Below, one piece after another: positions 24,671 to 32,601 of a DNA stretch of 32,660 bases (its first letter is position 1; each line of letters begins with the position of its first letter). The notes beneath the pieces are model-generated. The model was not told where the DNA came from. It ran no database searches and saw only the letters and a list, made by a program, of their open reading frames with translations. Source of the DNA: Iodobacter sp. BJB302 (GTDB lineage: Bacteria; Pseudomonadota; Gammaproteobacteria; Burkholderiales; Chitinibacteraceae); assembly GCF_002735645.1 (NCBI RefSeq), contig NZ_PDZG01000052.1, forward strand, positions 1 through 32,660, given 5' to 3'. A program made the position numbers and the translations under genes.

Positions 24671-26245
24671 TTATTTTTCGGTCTTACCGCGGAAGTAGAA
24701 CGGCTTCATCTCAATGATTTGCTGTTGCACTGCGCAGCCCAGCCCTTCACGGGCGGCATTGGTCAGCAGGCCATTATCGCCATCGCCGGTCCATACAAAG
24801 AGGCCACCCAAACCTTGCTCACGCACATACTGCGCTTTGGCCCGCACTGAACGTGGCGTATCCAGCGACATAAATACCTGACTGCTGCTGTTATAGAGAA
24901 AATCCGCATCTGCGACTGTATCGGTATACAGCTGAAAACCATTGCGGCCGCTTTGCTGCTCAAAGTCGATATAGTTGCGCACAATGTCCGGCCACTCTGT
25001 GACACCAGATTCAAAGCTGCCCACTGTGTTGTTTGTGCTTTGATTATCGTAACTGCCCTGCAGGGGGGACACCGAGGTGATCCGGGCCCCTTTGGCATTG
25101 CGGGTATAGGCGGCATAACCCAAGAAAATTTTCTTGCGATCAACGCCTAAGCCCAGCAGGTATTCGACCGCGCGTGCGGCTGAGTTCTGACTGGGGGTGT
25201 CGCTTTGCAGGTTTGTCTGATGGCCTAAGCCCTCGGCCCACGGGGTGCCAAAGAAGTCATAGCTCATCACATTCAGCCCATTTACCCCGGCGGCAATCAG
25301 TTCAGGAATATTGGCGTGCTGCATTTTTTCAGGCTCAGCATTCACGGCAATGCTGATATGAATTTCGGGTATCGCCACTTTGAGGTCGCGGATCAGGAGG
25401 GCAAAATTGGGCGCATCTTCCGGCCCAAAGCGATTGCCATTGCCTGAGCAACCCGGAAATTCCCAGTCAAGATCCAGATCGGTAAACATCGGGAAGGTTT
25501 CAACGATATGCTTCAGGCTTTGAACCAGGCGCGCGCGCAATGCAGTATTTGCCGCGATAAAGTGAAACGCCTGACTCATCGTCCAGCCACCCAGGCTGAG
25601 CGATACGCGCAAATCGGGCTTGTTCTGCTTGAGCTGGACTAAGCCTCCCAATATGCCTTGCGCCGTGGCGGGGTTAAATAACTGTGCAGGCGTCCCATCT
25701 TTGTAGCCTGGAAAACCACAATTGATGTATGACTGCACGTCACCCCATGGATCGGTAAAGGTGGCCTTGCCTTTTTGATTGGGTAAATCGCTTTCGCTGC
25801 TGGCAATGCCAAATGCAACTGCAGCATTATTGATCGTGCCTGCTTTTTCGCCCGTGTCGCCAATAATGCCAGCAAAACCAATAATGATTTTGTCAAAAGG
25901 GCCGGCATCTTGTAAGCGTATCAGATCGGTACCACGACCACCTTCTTTAAAGTCGCTGCTTGTTTCATAACGCGAATCATACTGCGACCAATCTGTGTAA
26001 TAGCAAGCAACTTGAAACTCATTGCTCTGGTATTTGTTGAACACATTTTTAACCACGCGGCCCGGCGTATATGAAAAGTTGCTGTCTTCTTTTGTTGGGT
26101 TGAAATGATTGACCGCATAGGTTTTCTCCGCTGCCCCCAGCCCTAAAATTTGCCCGCCGACAAGGGTGCCAGAGTCGGATGGATAGATTAATGCGCTGTC
26201 GGTTGTCTGAGTTAACTCTGTAGCTTGTTTTGCTGTGGTTTCCAT
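24671..26245 (-). CDS. GH18 chitinase, leaderless, Yen-Tc Chi1/Chi2-like
   Basis: A 524-residue glycoside hydrolase family 18 enzyme expected to cleave chitin beta-1,4 bonds by substrate assistance. The strand-3 motif SLSLGGW is at about 215-221. The catalytic strand TDLDLDWEFPG gives Asp258, Asp260 and the acid Glu262; the first Asp of the usual DxxDxDxE is Thr255. MSYDFFG (strand 6) and LGGLFVWTGDGDNG (strand 8) follow. There is no signal peptide: the first 75 residues are hydrophilic. NFSYTPGRV, TDWSQYDSR, MSYDFFGTPWA-GHQTNL and LDTPRSV closely follow, from memory, Chi1/Chi2 of the Yersinia entomophaga toxin complex. Those proteins also lack classical leaders. Start ATG 26245 has AAGGAG. 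No Tc toxin genes are in the window. Confidence 0.93.
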   Translation of the reverse strand: METTAKQATELTQTTDSALIYPSDSGTLVGGQILGLGAAEKTYAVNHFNPTKEDSNFSYTPGRVVKNVFNKYQSNEFQVACYYTDWSQYDSRYETSSDFKEGGRGTDLIRLQDAGPFDKIIIGFAGIIGDTGEKAGTINNAAVAFGIASSESDLPNQKGKATFTDPWGDVQSYINCGFPGYKDGTPAQLFNPATAQGILGGLVQLKQNKPDLRVSLSLGGWTMSQAFHFIAANTALRARLVQSLKHIVETFPMFTDLDLDWEFPGCSGNGNRFGPEDAPNFALLIRDLKVAIPEIHISIAVNAEPEKMQHANIPELIAAGVNGLNVMSYDFFGTPWAEGLGHQTNLQSDTPSQNSAARAVEYLLGLGVDRKKIFLGYAAYTRNAKGARITSVSPLQGSYDNQSTNNTVGSFESGVTEWPDIVRNYIDFEQQSGRNGFQLYTDTVADADFLYNSSSQVFMSLDTPRSVRAKAQYVREQGLGGLFVWTGDGDNGLLTNAAREGLGCAVQQQIIEMKPFYFRGKTEK

Positions 26246-26351
26246 GTTTGTTACTCCTTGAAACGCAGTCCGTTTGCCGGGGCGTCAGTTGGGATATGGG
26301 AGAGTGCCGTACGTAATGAGTGGATGATTAAAAGGATGGGGCAGAAGATAT

Positions 26352-26429
26352 AATGGTGAGTAATAAACATTACTCACCATTTTTATTATTCATGCCATAA
26401 AAAATAATGACGCTATTTATTCATGGCAT
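26352..26429. promoter_or_regulatory. Tandem hairpins upstream of the chitinase gene
   Basis: A perfect 13-bp stem AATGGTGAGTAAT (26352-26364) / ATTACTCACCATT (26369-26381) has a 4-nt loop. An adjacent stem ATGCCAT (26392-26398) / ATGGCAT (26423-26429) follows. Both lie between the 135-residue gene and the chitinase start. The T-rich flank is on the plus strand, where no gene ends, so they are more likely leader or operator elements of the chitinase gene than terminators. Confidence 0.55.
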
Positions 26430-26452
26430 TAATCGGCTAATAAATCGGGGTT

Positions 26453-26860
26453 TTATTGGTCAATCAGAATAACTTGCAGCTCTTGCCCTTGTTGTGCGAC
26501 TTCCTGGGCTTGCTGCTGATTTGGGCGGAGACGGTTGAAGCCATATTTAATGGCATCATAAATAAGATTTGCAACCACACCGCTGGCAACGCCGACAAAA
26601 AAGGCAACCACTTCAGAGTTAACCTCGCTGGCTTCATATTCACTATCAGCGGTTTCTGATGTTAAAGCCTGATCGGAATTTAGTGAGGACAGAAACAGTA
26701 CGCCATTCTTTGATGTGGCGCGAACTTTTAGTGATTTATTAGCGTTAATTTCCATAGCCATTTTATTGGTAAAATCGGAGTCATTTTTAATGGCTACGGC
26801 TGTCTTTTTAGCAACTTCAGGTTTTTTTTTGCTGTTAATAAATACTTTTTTATCAGGCAT
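26453..26860 (-). CDS. Unknown 135-residue protein with one membrane segment
   Basis: Not recognised. The first 55 residues are strongly basic (VFINSKKKPEVAKKTAV). A Ser/Glu-rich acidic stretch (65-83) is followed by one hydrophobic segment at about 84-104 (VVAFFVGVASGVVANLIYDAI) with small-xxx-small spacing, a basic YGFNRLR stop, and a Gln-rich tail ending LQVILIDQ. The start ATG 26860 is chosen for its AAGGA ribosome-binding site; the frame is open to 26884. It lies between the RhiA-like and chitinase genes on the same strand. A holin-like or export-accessory role for the leaderless chitinase is only a guess from the single membrane segment and location. Confidence 0.7.
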   Translation of the reverse strand: MPDKKVFINSKKKPEVAKKTAVAIKNDSDFTNKMAMEINANKSLKVRATSKNGVLFLSSLNSDQALTSETADSEYEASEVNSEVVAFFVGVASGVVANLIYDAIKYGFNRLRPNQQQAQEVAQQGQELQVILIDQ

Positions 26861-26922
26861 GGTTAATTCCTTTGTTTTGATCATGCATGTAGATATGGAG
26901 GCTTTTTTATAAGGCGACCTTT

Positions 26923-27004
26923 AATCCGGCAGCTGTGCTGCCGGATTTTTTTATACACATGAGGTGAATTGTTGTATTAATAAGGCAGTAATATATTTAC
27001 TGCC
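26923..27004. terminator. Hairpin pair between the rhiA-like gene and the 135-residue gene
   Basis: AATCCGGCAGC (26923-26933) / GCTGCCGGATT (26937-26947) is a perfect 11-bp stem with seven T on the plus strand and A on the other. GGCAGTAA (26984-26991) / TTACTGCC (26997-27004) is a second stem, 19 nt after the rhiA-like stop, followed on the minus strand by TTATT. The second may weakly terminate the rhiA-like transcript; the direction of the first does not suit any gene here. Confidence 0.5.
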
Positions 27005-27022
27005 CCCTTTTTATTGCGCGGA

Positions 27023-27631
27023 TTATTTGTAATCCACGCTCCATTGGTTGTTAATATCCAGAGTAACTACGGCTGAATAAACATTGGCTGGATAATCAAT
27101 TTCAAATGAATCAGAGATTTCTTCCAGATCCAGCACTTCACCCACTTCATAGCTGCCAAAGGTGATCCAGTACTTAGGATGGGGTGTAAATGCAAGAAGA
27201 ATATTGGGTTGTGCTTCTACAGCCAGAGCGGGCTGGCCAGAGATACCTACCCCAACCGATGCTTTGCGTAATGGCACGCTCGAGCTTTGCTTAACAATAA
27301 GTGAGCCTGCCGGAGCTGCGCTTGATTTATTGCTAAAGGTATAGCCGTGCTCGTCATAAGCCAGCAATACGGCATTTTCCCCGTGCGGATCAACCGCCCA
27401 TGTTTGCGACGCTTCGAAAGTTGCACCTGGTTTAAGAGTACCGTTTTCTGACCAAACAAGGCTGTAATCAATATTCCAATCAAAATTTAATCGGGTCGTT
27501 GGGTGAGAAGGCTTAGTCAGCCATGCCAGGGACATCACGTTAGGTACGCCAATATCAGGCGCTGTGGTGTAAACGCATGCGGTGGCCGAGTTGCTGGAAT
27601 TATTTTGAAACGAAAGTGTATAAGCAGTCAT
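27023..27631 (-). CDS. RhiA-like protein
   Basis: A 202-residue beta-rich protein without signal peptide or membrane segment. It follows, from memory, the Rhizobium leguminosarum RhiA sequence through YTLSFQNNSSNSATACVY, VMSLAWLTKPSHPTTR-x-F-x-W-x-IDYS, FEASQTW, KASVGVGISGQPALAVEAQPN and FTPHPKYWITFGSYE-GEVLD. RhiA is an abundant rhizosphere-expressed protein under quorum-sensing (RhiR) control in Rhizobium, with no known enzymatic role. Here there is no rhiB, rhiC or luxR-type gene nearby. Start ATG 27631; a GGATC stretch lies upstream. The context beside a Tc-type chitinase suggests a host- or surface-interaction role (inference). Confidence 0.8.
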   Translation of the reverse strand: MTAYTLSFQNNSSNSATACVYTTAPDIGVPNVMSLAWLTKPSHPTTRLNFDWNIDYSLVWSENGTLKPGATFEASQTWAVDPHGENAVLLAYDEHGYTFSNKSSAAPAGSLIVKQSSSVPLRKASVGVGISGQPALAVEAQPNILLAFTPHPKYWITFGSYEVGEVLDLEEISDSFEIDYPANVYSAVVTLDINNQWSVDYK

Positions 27632-27759
27632 GTTGTGATCCTTAGGGTTTGAATAAATTAAAGTTGGGTCATGGGGTTTTGTGTCTGATTCTTTAATTCT
27701 CCTTGGTTTTAAAGCTAATCATAAAAACATTTTATATATGTTGATGTTTGTAATAATTG

Positions 27760-28224
27760 TTAATAGTTATCCATTGGTATTTCGATATTCTGGCCGTATT
27801 CAGGTGTTGGTGTTGTATTGGCGACTCTGAGTTTTCTTTTTGTTGCACATTCATTGTATGTCCAGCTTATTGCTGGCATAAATTGACAAACAGGCTGATT
27901 GTTATACGTGCTGATCAGCAGGTTTGTAAAAAAAGTGCCTGAATAACCTCTGTTGTCAGATGAATATGTTTTCGCTTTTTTAACACTAATGTATGCTGAT
28001 TCTTTATTTGTGCTTAGCACAATGTGGTTGTCGTTTGCGGTGCATATAATATTTGTGCGTGCCTCACGCAGTTTTTTTGTAAATTCACTGGTAAATAAAC
28101 TGGGGTTGTTATTTATTTCATCTGCGAATTCTTTTACTTTTTTATCAGATTGAATGTTTTTTGATATGAAAGTTATTTTGAACCCGTGCCGTATTTTGTT
28201 GTGTACTGATTTTATTGGGTTCAT
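27760..28224 (-). CDS. Unknown 154-residue basic protein
   Basis: Not recognised. A soluble-looking protein, basic and Asn/Lys/Thr-rich, with no signal peptide or membrane segment. The N-terminal 60 residues are probably helical (SDKKVKEFADEINNNPSLFTSEFTKKLREA). The remainder is beta-like, with three Cys (NIICTAND, PVCQFMP, YNECATK). Start ATG 28224 has AGGG ten nt upstream, which is weak spacing. Base composition is clearly more AT-rich than the glp region, suggesting acquisition from elsewhere. Neighbours are the 49-residue ORF and rhiA-like gene on the same strand. Confidence 0.65.
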   Translation of the reverse strand: MNPIKSVHNKIRHGFKITFISKNIQSDKKVKEFADEINNNPSLFTSEFTKKLREARTNIICTANDNHIVLSTNKESAYISVKKAKTYSSDNRGYSGTFFTNLLISTYNNQPVCQFMPAISWTYNECATKRKLRVANTTPTPEYGQNIEIPMDNY

Positions 28225-28364
28225 TTTTGTATTGCCCTGTTGTAAATAAGACGATGCATAATGTTTTTTTGTGAATTAATTTCAGGATTGTTTTTTTAAG
28301 ATGCGTAAACAGAGTGTGAGTCGTGCGCTGTTGTTTAAATATATGCCTTGCTTTGGTTGTGTAT

Positions 28365-28514
28365 TTATTGCGAGCCGTAAAATAAAAATCGCTTTCTTGC
28401 AATGATCTCTAAGCCATTGTTGCTGAAATATAATGTCCAGCCTCTTGCTTTTAAGTGTTTCAGCTCAATGAGTGCTTCGCTCAGTGACTCGTAATTAATA
28501 CGCAATTCAATCAT
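28365..28514 (-). CDS. Small ORF, 49 residues, function unknown
   Basis: Starts at ATG 28514 (MIELRINYESLSEALIELKH...) and ends at TAA 28365-28367. It reads as an amphipathic helix followed by ARGWTLYFSNNGLEIIARKRF, a sensible beta-hairpin-like end, with no cysteine. A GAGAAA stretch lies about 10 nt upstream. It begins 86 nt after the sigma factor gene stop, on the same strand, so the two could be co-transcribed. It could be a regulator of the sigma factor, but nothing in the sequence shows this. Confidence 0.5.
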   Translation of the reverse strand: MIELRINYESLSEALIELKHLKARGWTLYFSNNGLEIIARKRFLFYGSQ

Positions 28515-28600
28515 TATTCATTTCTCTTTTTTTATCAGCGAGTCTGCATGATTTTTGAATGCGTTTAATTATGCCTAAGTCAATTAAGCGCAGAATGAAT

Positions 28601-29293
28601 TTAGTCGGGCAGATCAAAAAATGCGGAGGCGTGTGTTTCGTGCTCGTATTGTTCTGCGGCGTGAGAGTCTTTATTGCTGGCATGATCACTTTGAATGGCG
28701 ATATTTACGTAAGTCCAAAGTGCGGGCTTTAATAAATTACGAGCCAGCTGAGCGCGTTTGCGTGCCAGTTCCTCACTGATTTTCAATAGCTGAGCTATTT
28801 CTCTGAAAGGCATTTCTTCTACAAAACGGTAATAGGCCACGTCATGTAAATTTTCAGGCAAGGTTTGGAATACTTCTTGTATTTGTTTGAGTAATTCGTC
28901 TCCAAGAGCCTGATATTCAGGAGAAACAGGTCTGTGATGGTCTGTTTCTTTATGATGCAATTGAAGCCGCAGGTTTTCTGCATTCAGCCAGCGCTGCTGA
29001 TCAATAAACTTGCTTTTGGTTACCTGGCGCAACCAGCCGCCAAGGTGGCGGATTTGCGACAATTTAAATGGAGATTCTGTATAAATATGAAGCAGGACAA
29101 GGCTGTATGAATCTTTGCTGTTTTCCGAATTGCCTGAGCAAAAACGATTGCACAGATACTGAAGAAAATGGTGATAGCGGGTAATAAACTCTTCAAATGC
29201 ACCTTCATTGTGGCTGGCAAGGGCGATGATCAGCTCTTGCTCTGATGCATTGCCCCAGCGTTGTTGTTGTTGTTGGCTCAGTTTTGTCCCCAT
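28601..29293 (-). CDS. ECF-like sigma-70 family RNA polymerase sigma factor
   Basis: A 230-residue two-domain sigma factor. Region 2 is about 20-103 (NEGAFEEFITRYHHFLQYLC, then LGGWLRQVTKSKFIDQQR). A linker of about 30 residues follows. Region 4 is about 135-190, with the helix-turn-helix MPFREIAQLLKISEELARKRAQLARNLL. A His/Glu/Ala-rich tail of 35 residues follows. It lacks sigma-1.1 and region 3, as ECF factors do. Start ATG 29293 has AGGGGGC upstream. No zinc-binding anti-sigma factor is adjacent. It is the first gene of the minus-strand series leading to the RhiA-like and chitinase genes and could direct their transcription (inference). Confidence 0.88.
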   Translation of the reverse strand: MGTKLSQQQQQRWGNASEQELIIALASHNEGAFEEFITRYHHFLQYLCNRFCSGNSENSKDSYSLVLLHIYTESPFKLSQIRHLGGWLRQVTKSKFIDQQRWLNAENLRLQLHHKETDHHRPVSPEYQALGDELLKQIQEVFQTLPENLHDVAYYRFVEEMPFREIAQLLKISEELARKRAQLARNLLKPALWTYVNIAIQSDHASNKDSHAAEQYEHETHASAFFDLPD

Positions 29294-29679
29294 ATTGCCC
29301 CCTGTAGTATGTGTTAATGGTTTCCTGTCTGGCTTATTGGTTTCTGATAAGATTTGAGACAGGTTTGGGTAAGAGGACGGTGCAAGATGGTTTAATGTGA
29401 AAACAAATGAATTTTGTTAATACTCAGGAGGGGGTTGGAAAGCGGGGCGTATTCTTTGAAGGTGGGCCAGGCGGGATTGGTGTCCTACGGCAATCTGATA
29501 TGTAATGATCATCCTGACAAAAATGTCGCAGATGTCATGACGGAAATGCGAAAATTTCAAATGCAGGGGTATACCGTTTGTTCAGGGCTGCGGCTCGCCG
29601 CTTTATTGGCGTGAAGCAGCAATAACGGTGTAATTGATGTATGGCAGGGGCAATATCAGGCAGTAAAACTTAGCCTGAT

Positions 29680-29850
29680 ATGGGTTCACTGAATAAGGAT
29701 GATTATTTTTACGATGAGCAGGGATATTTCATAAAAGACACTGACAGAGGATTTAAGCTGCCGCACAAGCTATTTAGCGGTATTGAACAGGCTCATGTGT
29801 GCAAACCCGATGGTCTGTTGACGTTTCATTCACGGCTGCGTTGGCCCTAA
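29680..29850 (+). pseudogene. Possible 56-residue coding remnant
   Basis: ATG 29680 to TAA 29848-29850 encodes MGSLNKDDYFYDEQGYF...KLPHKLFSGIEQAHV...LLTFHSRLRWP, which is protein-like in composition. There is no ribosome-binding site. A diverged copy of its end (LTFYLRLC) can be read about 106 nt downstream. It is probably a fragment of a decayed gene rather than an expressed peptide. Confidence 0.3.
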
Positions 29851-29946
29851 TGCCCGGGCAATATTTTGCATAATTAAAGCCCCGTTAGCGCCAAATGTAA
29901 GCTTTCATTGTGATCGGGAGCGGTTGACGTTTTATTTACGACTCTG
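29817..29946 (+). repeat. Diverged direct repeat within decayed region
   Basis: GTTGACGTTTCATTCACG (from 29817) and GTTGACGTTTTATTTACG (from 29923) match at 16 of 18 positions, and similarity continues into CTGCG. Both can be translated as LTF-aromatic-x-RL, consistent with remnants of two related coding units. Confidence 0.5.
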
Positions 29947-30255
29947 CGCTATTGTGAATGAGACGTTAATCCGCTCTTGATTTATCGCCTTTAAAATTTA
30001 AAGAAACTCTCCTATTGTTTATATGTAGCATTAATCTTGCGAAAGTTTGACTTAGCGTTGATCGTGTTTGTTTTATTGGTGAATGGACGATGGAAATCGC
30101 CCTGAACAATTTATTTAGTGCTTTAGCATAAATCTATTTTTGCAGTTTGATTTTTCTGAGTTGTTTATTTATGATGGTTTTTCTATTTGTGCAGAGTATC
30201 GTTTTTACATATCTGCTGCTATTTTAGTGCGTAAAAATTTAAGAAGGCCATTCGA

Positions 30256-32601
30256 ATGATGACGCTCTCACCCCTTCCTGAAAACTTCGCTCTTCCAGAA
30301 AACAAAGGTGAAGTTTCTGGCGCGTTTCTTATGGGGTTAACGCAGGCCTTTTATAGTCTTTCTATTCTGCCTGAAGGCAATGGAGAGCTTGAGATTACCT
30401 CGTTTGATCCGGCCCAATGGTATCCGTACGTTATGTTCACAGAAACATTAAATACGATTGAGCGCACCTTTCCCGCTTTTAGCAGTATTTTCTTTCGTGC
30501 TGGCATTAATTTCTTAAACACTTGGTATGAATATGGCCCTGGAAAAACAATGATTTTTTCAGGGATGGACTGGCTGTACGCTAACAGAGACAGTGGGGGC
30601 TATAACTCGGTCGTGCGCGGAGGGAGCAGGGATGAAATAGGCTGGTGCCTGCTCCAGTCTATGGATGAAAAGACGGGAGTTGCTGTTTATGAAAACGTTA
30701 TGCCACTCACGCTTGATTTTGTCCGGGGTGTTTTTTATCAGGGCTGCATGTTATTTGGTGATATGGATTACGTCAAAGTAACGGGCTATAGCGAGCCCTA
30801 CCCGCGCAATCCTAAATTTAATCGCATCATGTTAACGGTCAGATTTCAAATCAAGCCTGAAAACCTGATTCAAAATCTGGACGCTTGCCTTGATGCAATG
30901 GGGCCGGATCATATTCCCAACTTTACACCTGAAGAGCTGACTTCCTTAGTATGGAAGTACAAAGGGCTGCGCGATCATCAGGCAATGTCTTCAGATTATT
31001 TCAACGACATCAATGTCATTCTGGCTGATTCGGTAACTAAAGGTTTAAAAATTAGTAAAGAACTGGAGCAGGCGAAATTAGAAGCCGAATCAGCCAACGA
31101 AGCAAAAAGTATGTTCCTGGCCAATATGAGCCACGAAATTCGCACTCCAATGAATGCCATTATTGGTTTTTCTCATCTTATTGTTTTAACCGATTTAACT
31201 GCACGTCAACGTGATTACATCAGCAAAATAGAACGCTCAAGTCAGCACTTATTAGGTATTTTGAATGATATTTTAGATTTTTCAAAGGCGGGAGCAGGCA
31301 AGCTGGAAGTAGAACATATCCCCTTAGAGCTTGAAGCCACTCTGCAAAATGTAGTTAATTTAATTGCCGAAAAAGTCAGCAGCAAAGGGCTGGAGTTAAT
31401 CTGCGAAGTGGCTCCTGATGTGCCGCCATTTTTAATTGGCGACCCGCTTCGCCTGGGGCAAATTTTAATTAACTACGCTAATAATGCGGTTAAATTTACT
31501 GAATATGGTGAAATCCATATTTCGGTTTGCTTAGCAGAAGAACACGCCAAAGACTCTGCAGAAGTATTATTGCTTTTTGAAGTAAGAGATACCGGGCTGG
31601 GGCTTACTGCAGAGCAAATTGGCAGATTGTTTCAAAGTTTCTCGCAAGCCGATAGCTCTACTACTCGTAAGTTTGGTGGTACGGGATTGGGTTTGGCCAT
31701 CAGCAAATGCCTTGTGGGGCTGATGAATGGGCAAGTTGGGGTGCGCAGCGAGTTAGGAAAAGGATCCGTATTTTGGTTTACTGCCAGATTAGGGCGTGGC
31801 GAAAGTCAGACTCGTAAACTGATCCCTGGTATCGATTTACGCGGTTTGCGTGTTTTAGTTGTCGATGACAATCTTTATGCCTCTCATGTATTGACAGAAA
31901 TGCTCAAAACGATGGGCTTCAAAGTGGATGTTGTTGATTCTGGCTCTGCGGCTATTGCCGCTATAAAACGTGCAATCAAGCCCAATTTTGACGTCATTTT
32001 TATGGACTGGCAGATGCCAGTTATGGATGGCCTAGAGGCGATTAAGAGCATCCAAATGCTTGGTTTGGCAAAGGCTCCCAGTTACATCTTAGTGACGGCC
32101 TATGGCAAAGAGGATGTGATTAAAGAAGCAGAAGTGCTGGGGGTTCATAATATTTTAGTTAAGCCAGTCAATCCCTCTCTGCTGCTGGATGCAATAATGC
32201 GAACCAAGGGGGAGAACAATCAGAGCAACACACAAATCACCGTAAGCCATCATGCAAACACGCTGGCTGCAGAGCTGGAGCCACTAAAAGGTGCGCGTAT
32301 TTTACTGGTTGAAGACAACGAGTTAAATCAAATGGTGGCACAAGAGTTGCTGCAGTATGCCGGGTTCATCGTAGATGTGGCTAATAATGGTTTGGAAGCG
32401 ATAGAACAGTTAAGTACACGGGGTTACGATGTTGTTCTGATGGATATGCAAATGCCCATCATGGATGGCGTAACAGCAACGCAACAAATACGCAGCCATG
32501 CTCAGTATGCCTCACTTCCTATCGTAGCAATGACGGTAATTGTCAAGATAGTTGAGATGTTTTTACGATTTAAGCGACCTGTAATTCCTCGCTTGTTTTA
32601 G
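30256..32601 (+). pseudogene. Hybrid sensor histidine kinase truncated by an insertion sequence
   Basis: A soluble hybrid kinase. Residues 1-265 are a sensor domain I do not recognise, without membrane segments; its [10 protein letters not shown]...[11 protein letters not shown] end is vaguely V4R-like. A short coiled coil (265-285) leads to HisKA with phospho-acceptor His293 (SHEIRTPMN). The ATPase domain follows with its N box NYANNAVKF (406-414), DTGLGL (445-450) and GGTGLGL (474-480). Receiver 1 (532-650) is complete: Asp584 and VKPV. Receiver 2 (681 on) has Asp730 but breaks after AMT (Thr760, 32533-32535). The last 21 residues are read from IS sequence. The switch lysine of receiver 2 and any HPt domain are lost. 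Start ATG 30256 has AGAAGG upstream. The kinase core could still be active. Confidence 0.85.

Larger units (their letters stand above)
29294..30255. other. Non-coding or decayed region upstream of the hybrid kinase
   Basis: About 960 nt without a convincing gene. Frames at 29407-29505 and 29414-29614 look like pieces of one broken gene. One gives GVFFEGGPGGIGV; the other continues as VSYGNLICNDHPDKNVADVM one frame away. A 56-residue frame (29680-29850) and a related fragment (29900-30000) follow. A hairpin TATCAGGC/GCCTGATA lies at 29654-29680. The last 200 nt are AT-rich and should hold the kinase promoter. Confidence 0.5.

Noticed and set aside
26453-26860. Calling the 135-residue protein a holin of a type 10 secretion system
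   Set aside because: A single membrane segment is not enough, and no endolysin or spanin gene is nearby; kept only as a low-weight hypothesis.
28145-28402. 85-residue minus-strand frame overlapping the 154-residue gene
   Set aside because: Lys/Thr/His/Gln-rich and overlaps both the 154-residue gene and the 49-residue ORF in another frame, without a ribosome-binding site.
24671-29293. Calling the cluster a Tc toxin locus
   Set aside because: Only the chitinase resembles a Tc component; no TcA, TcB or TcC/Rhs-type large genes are present.
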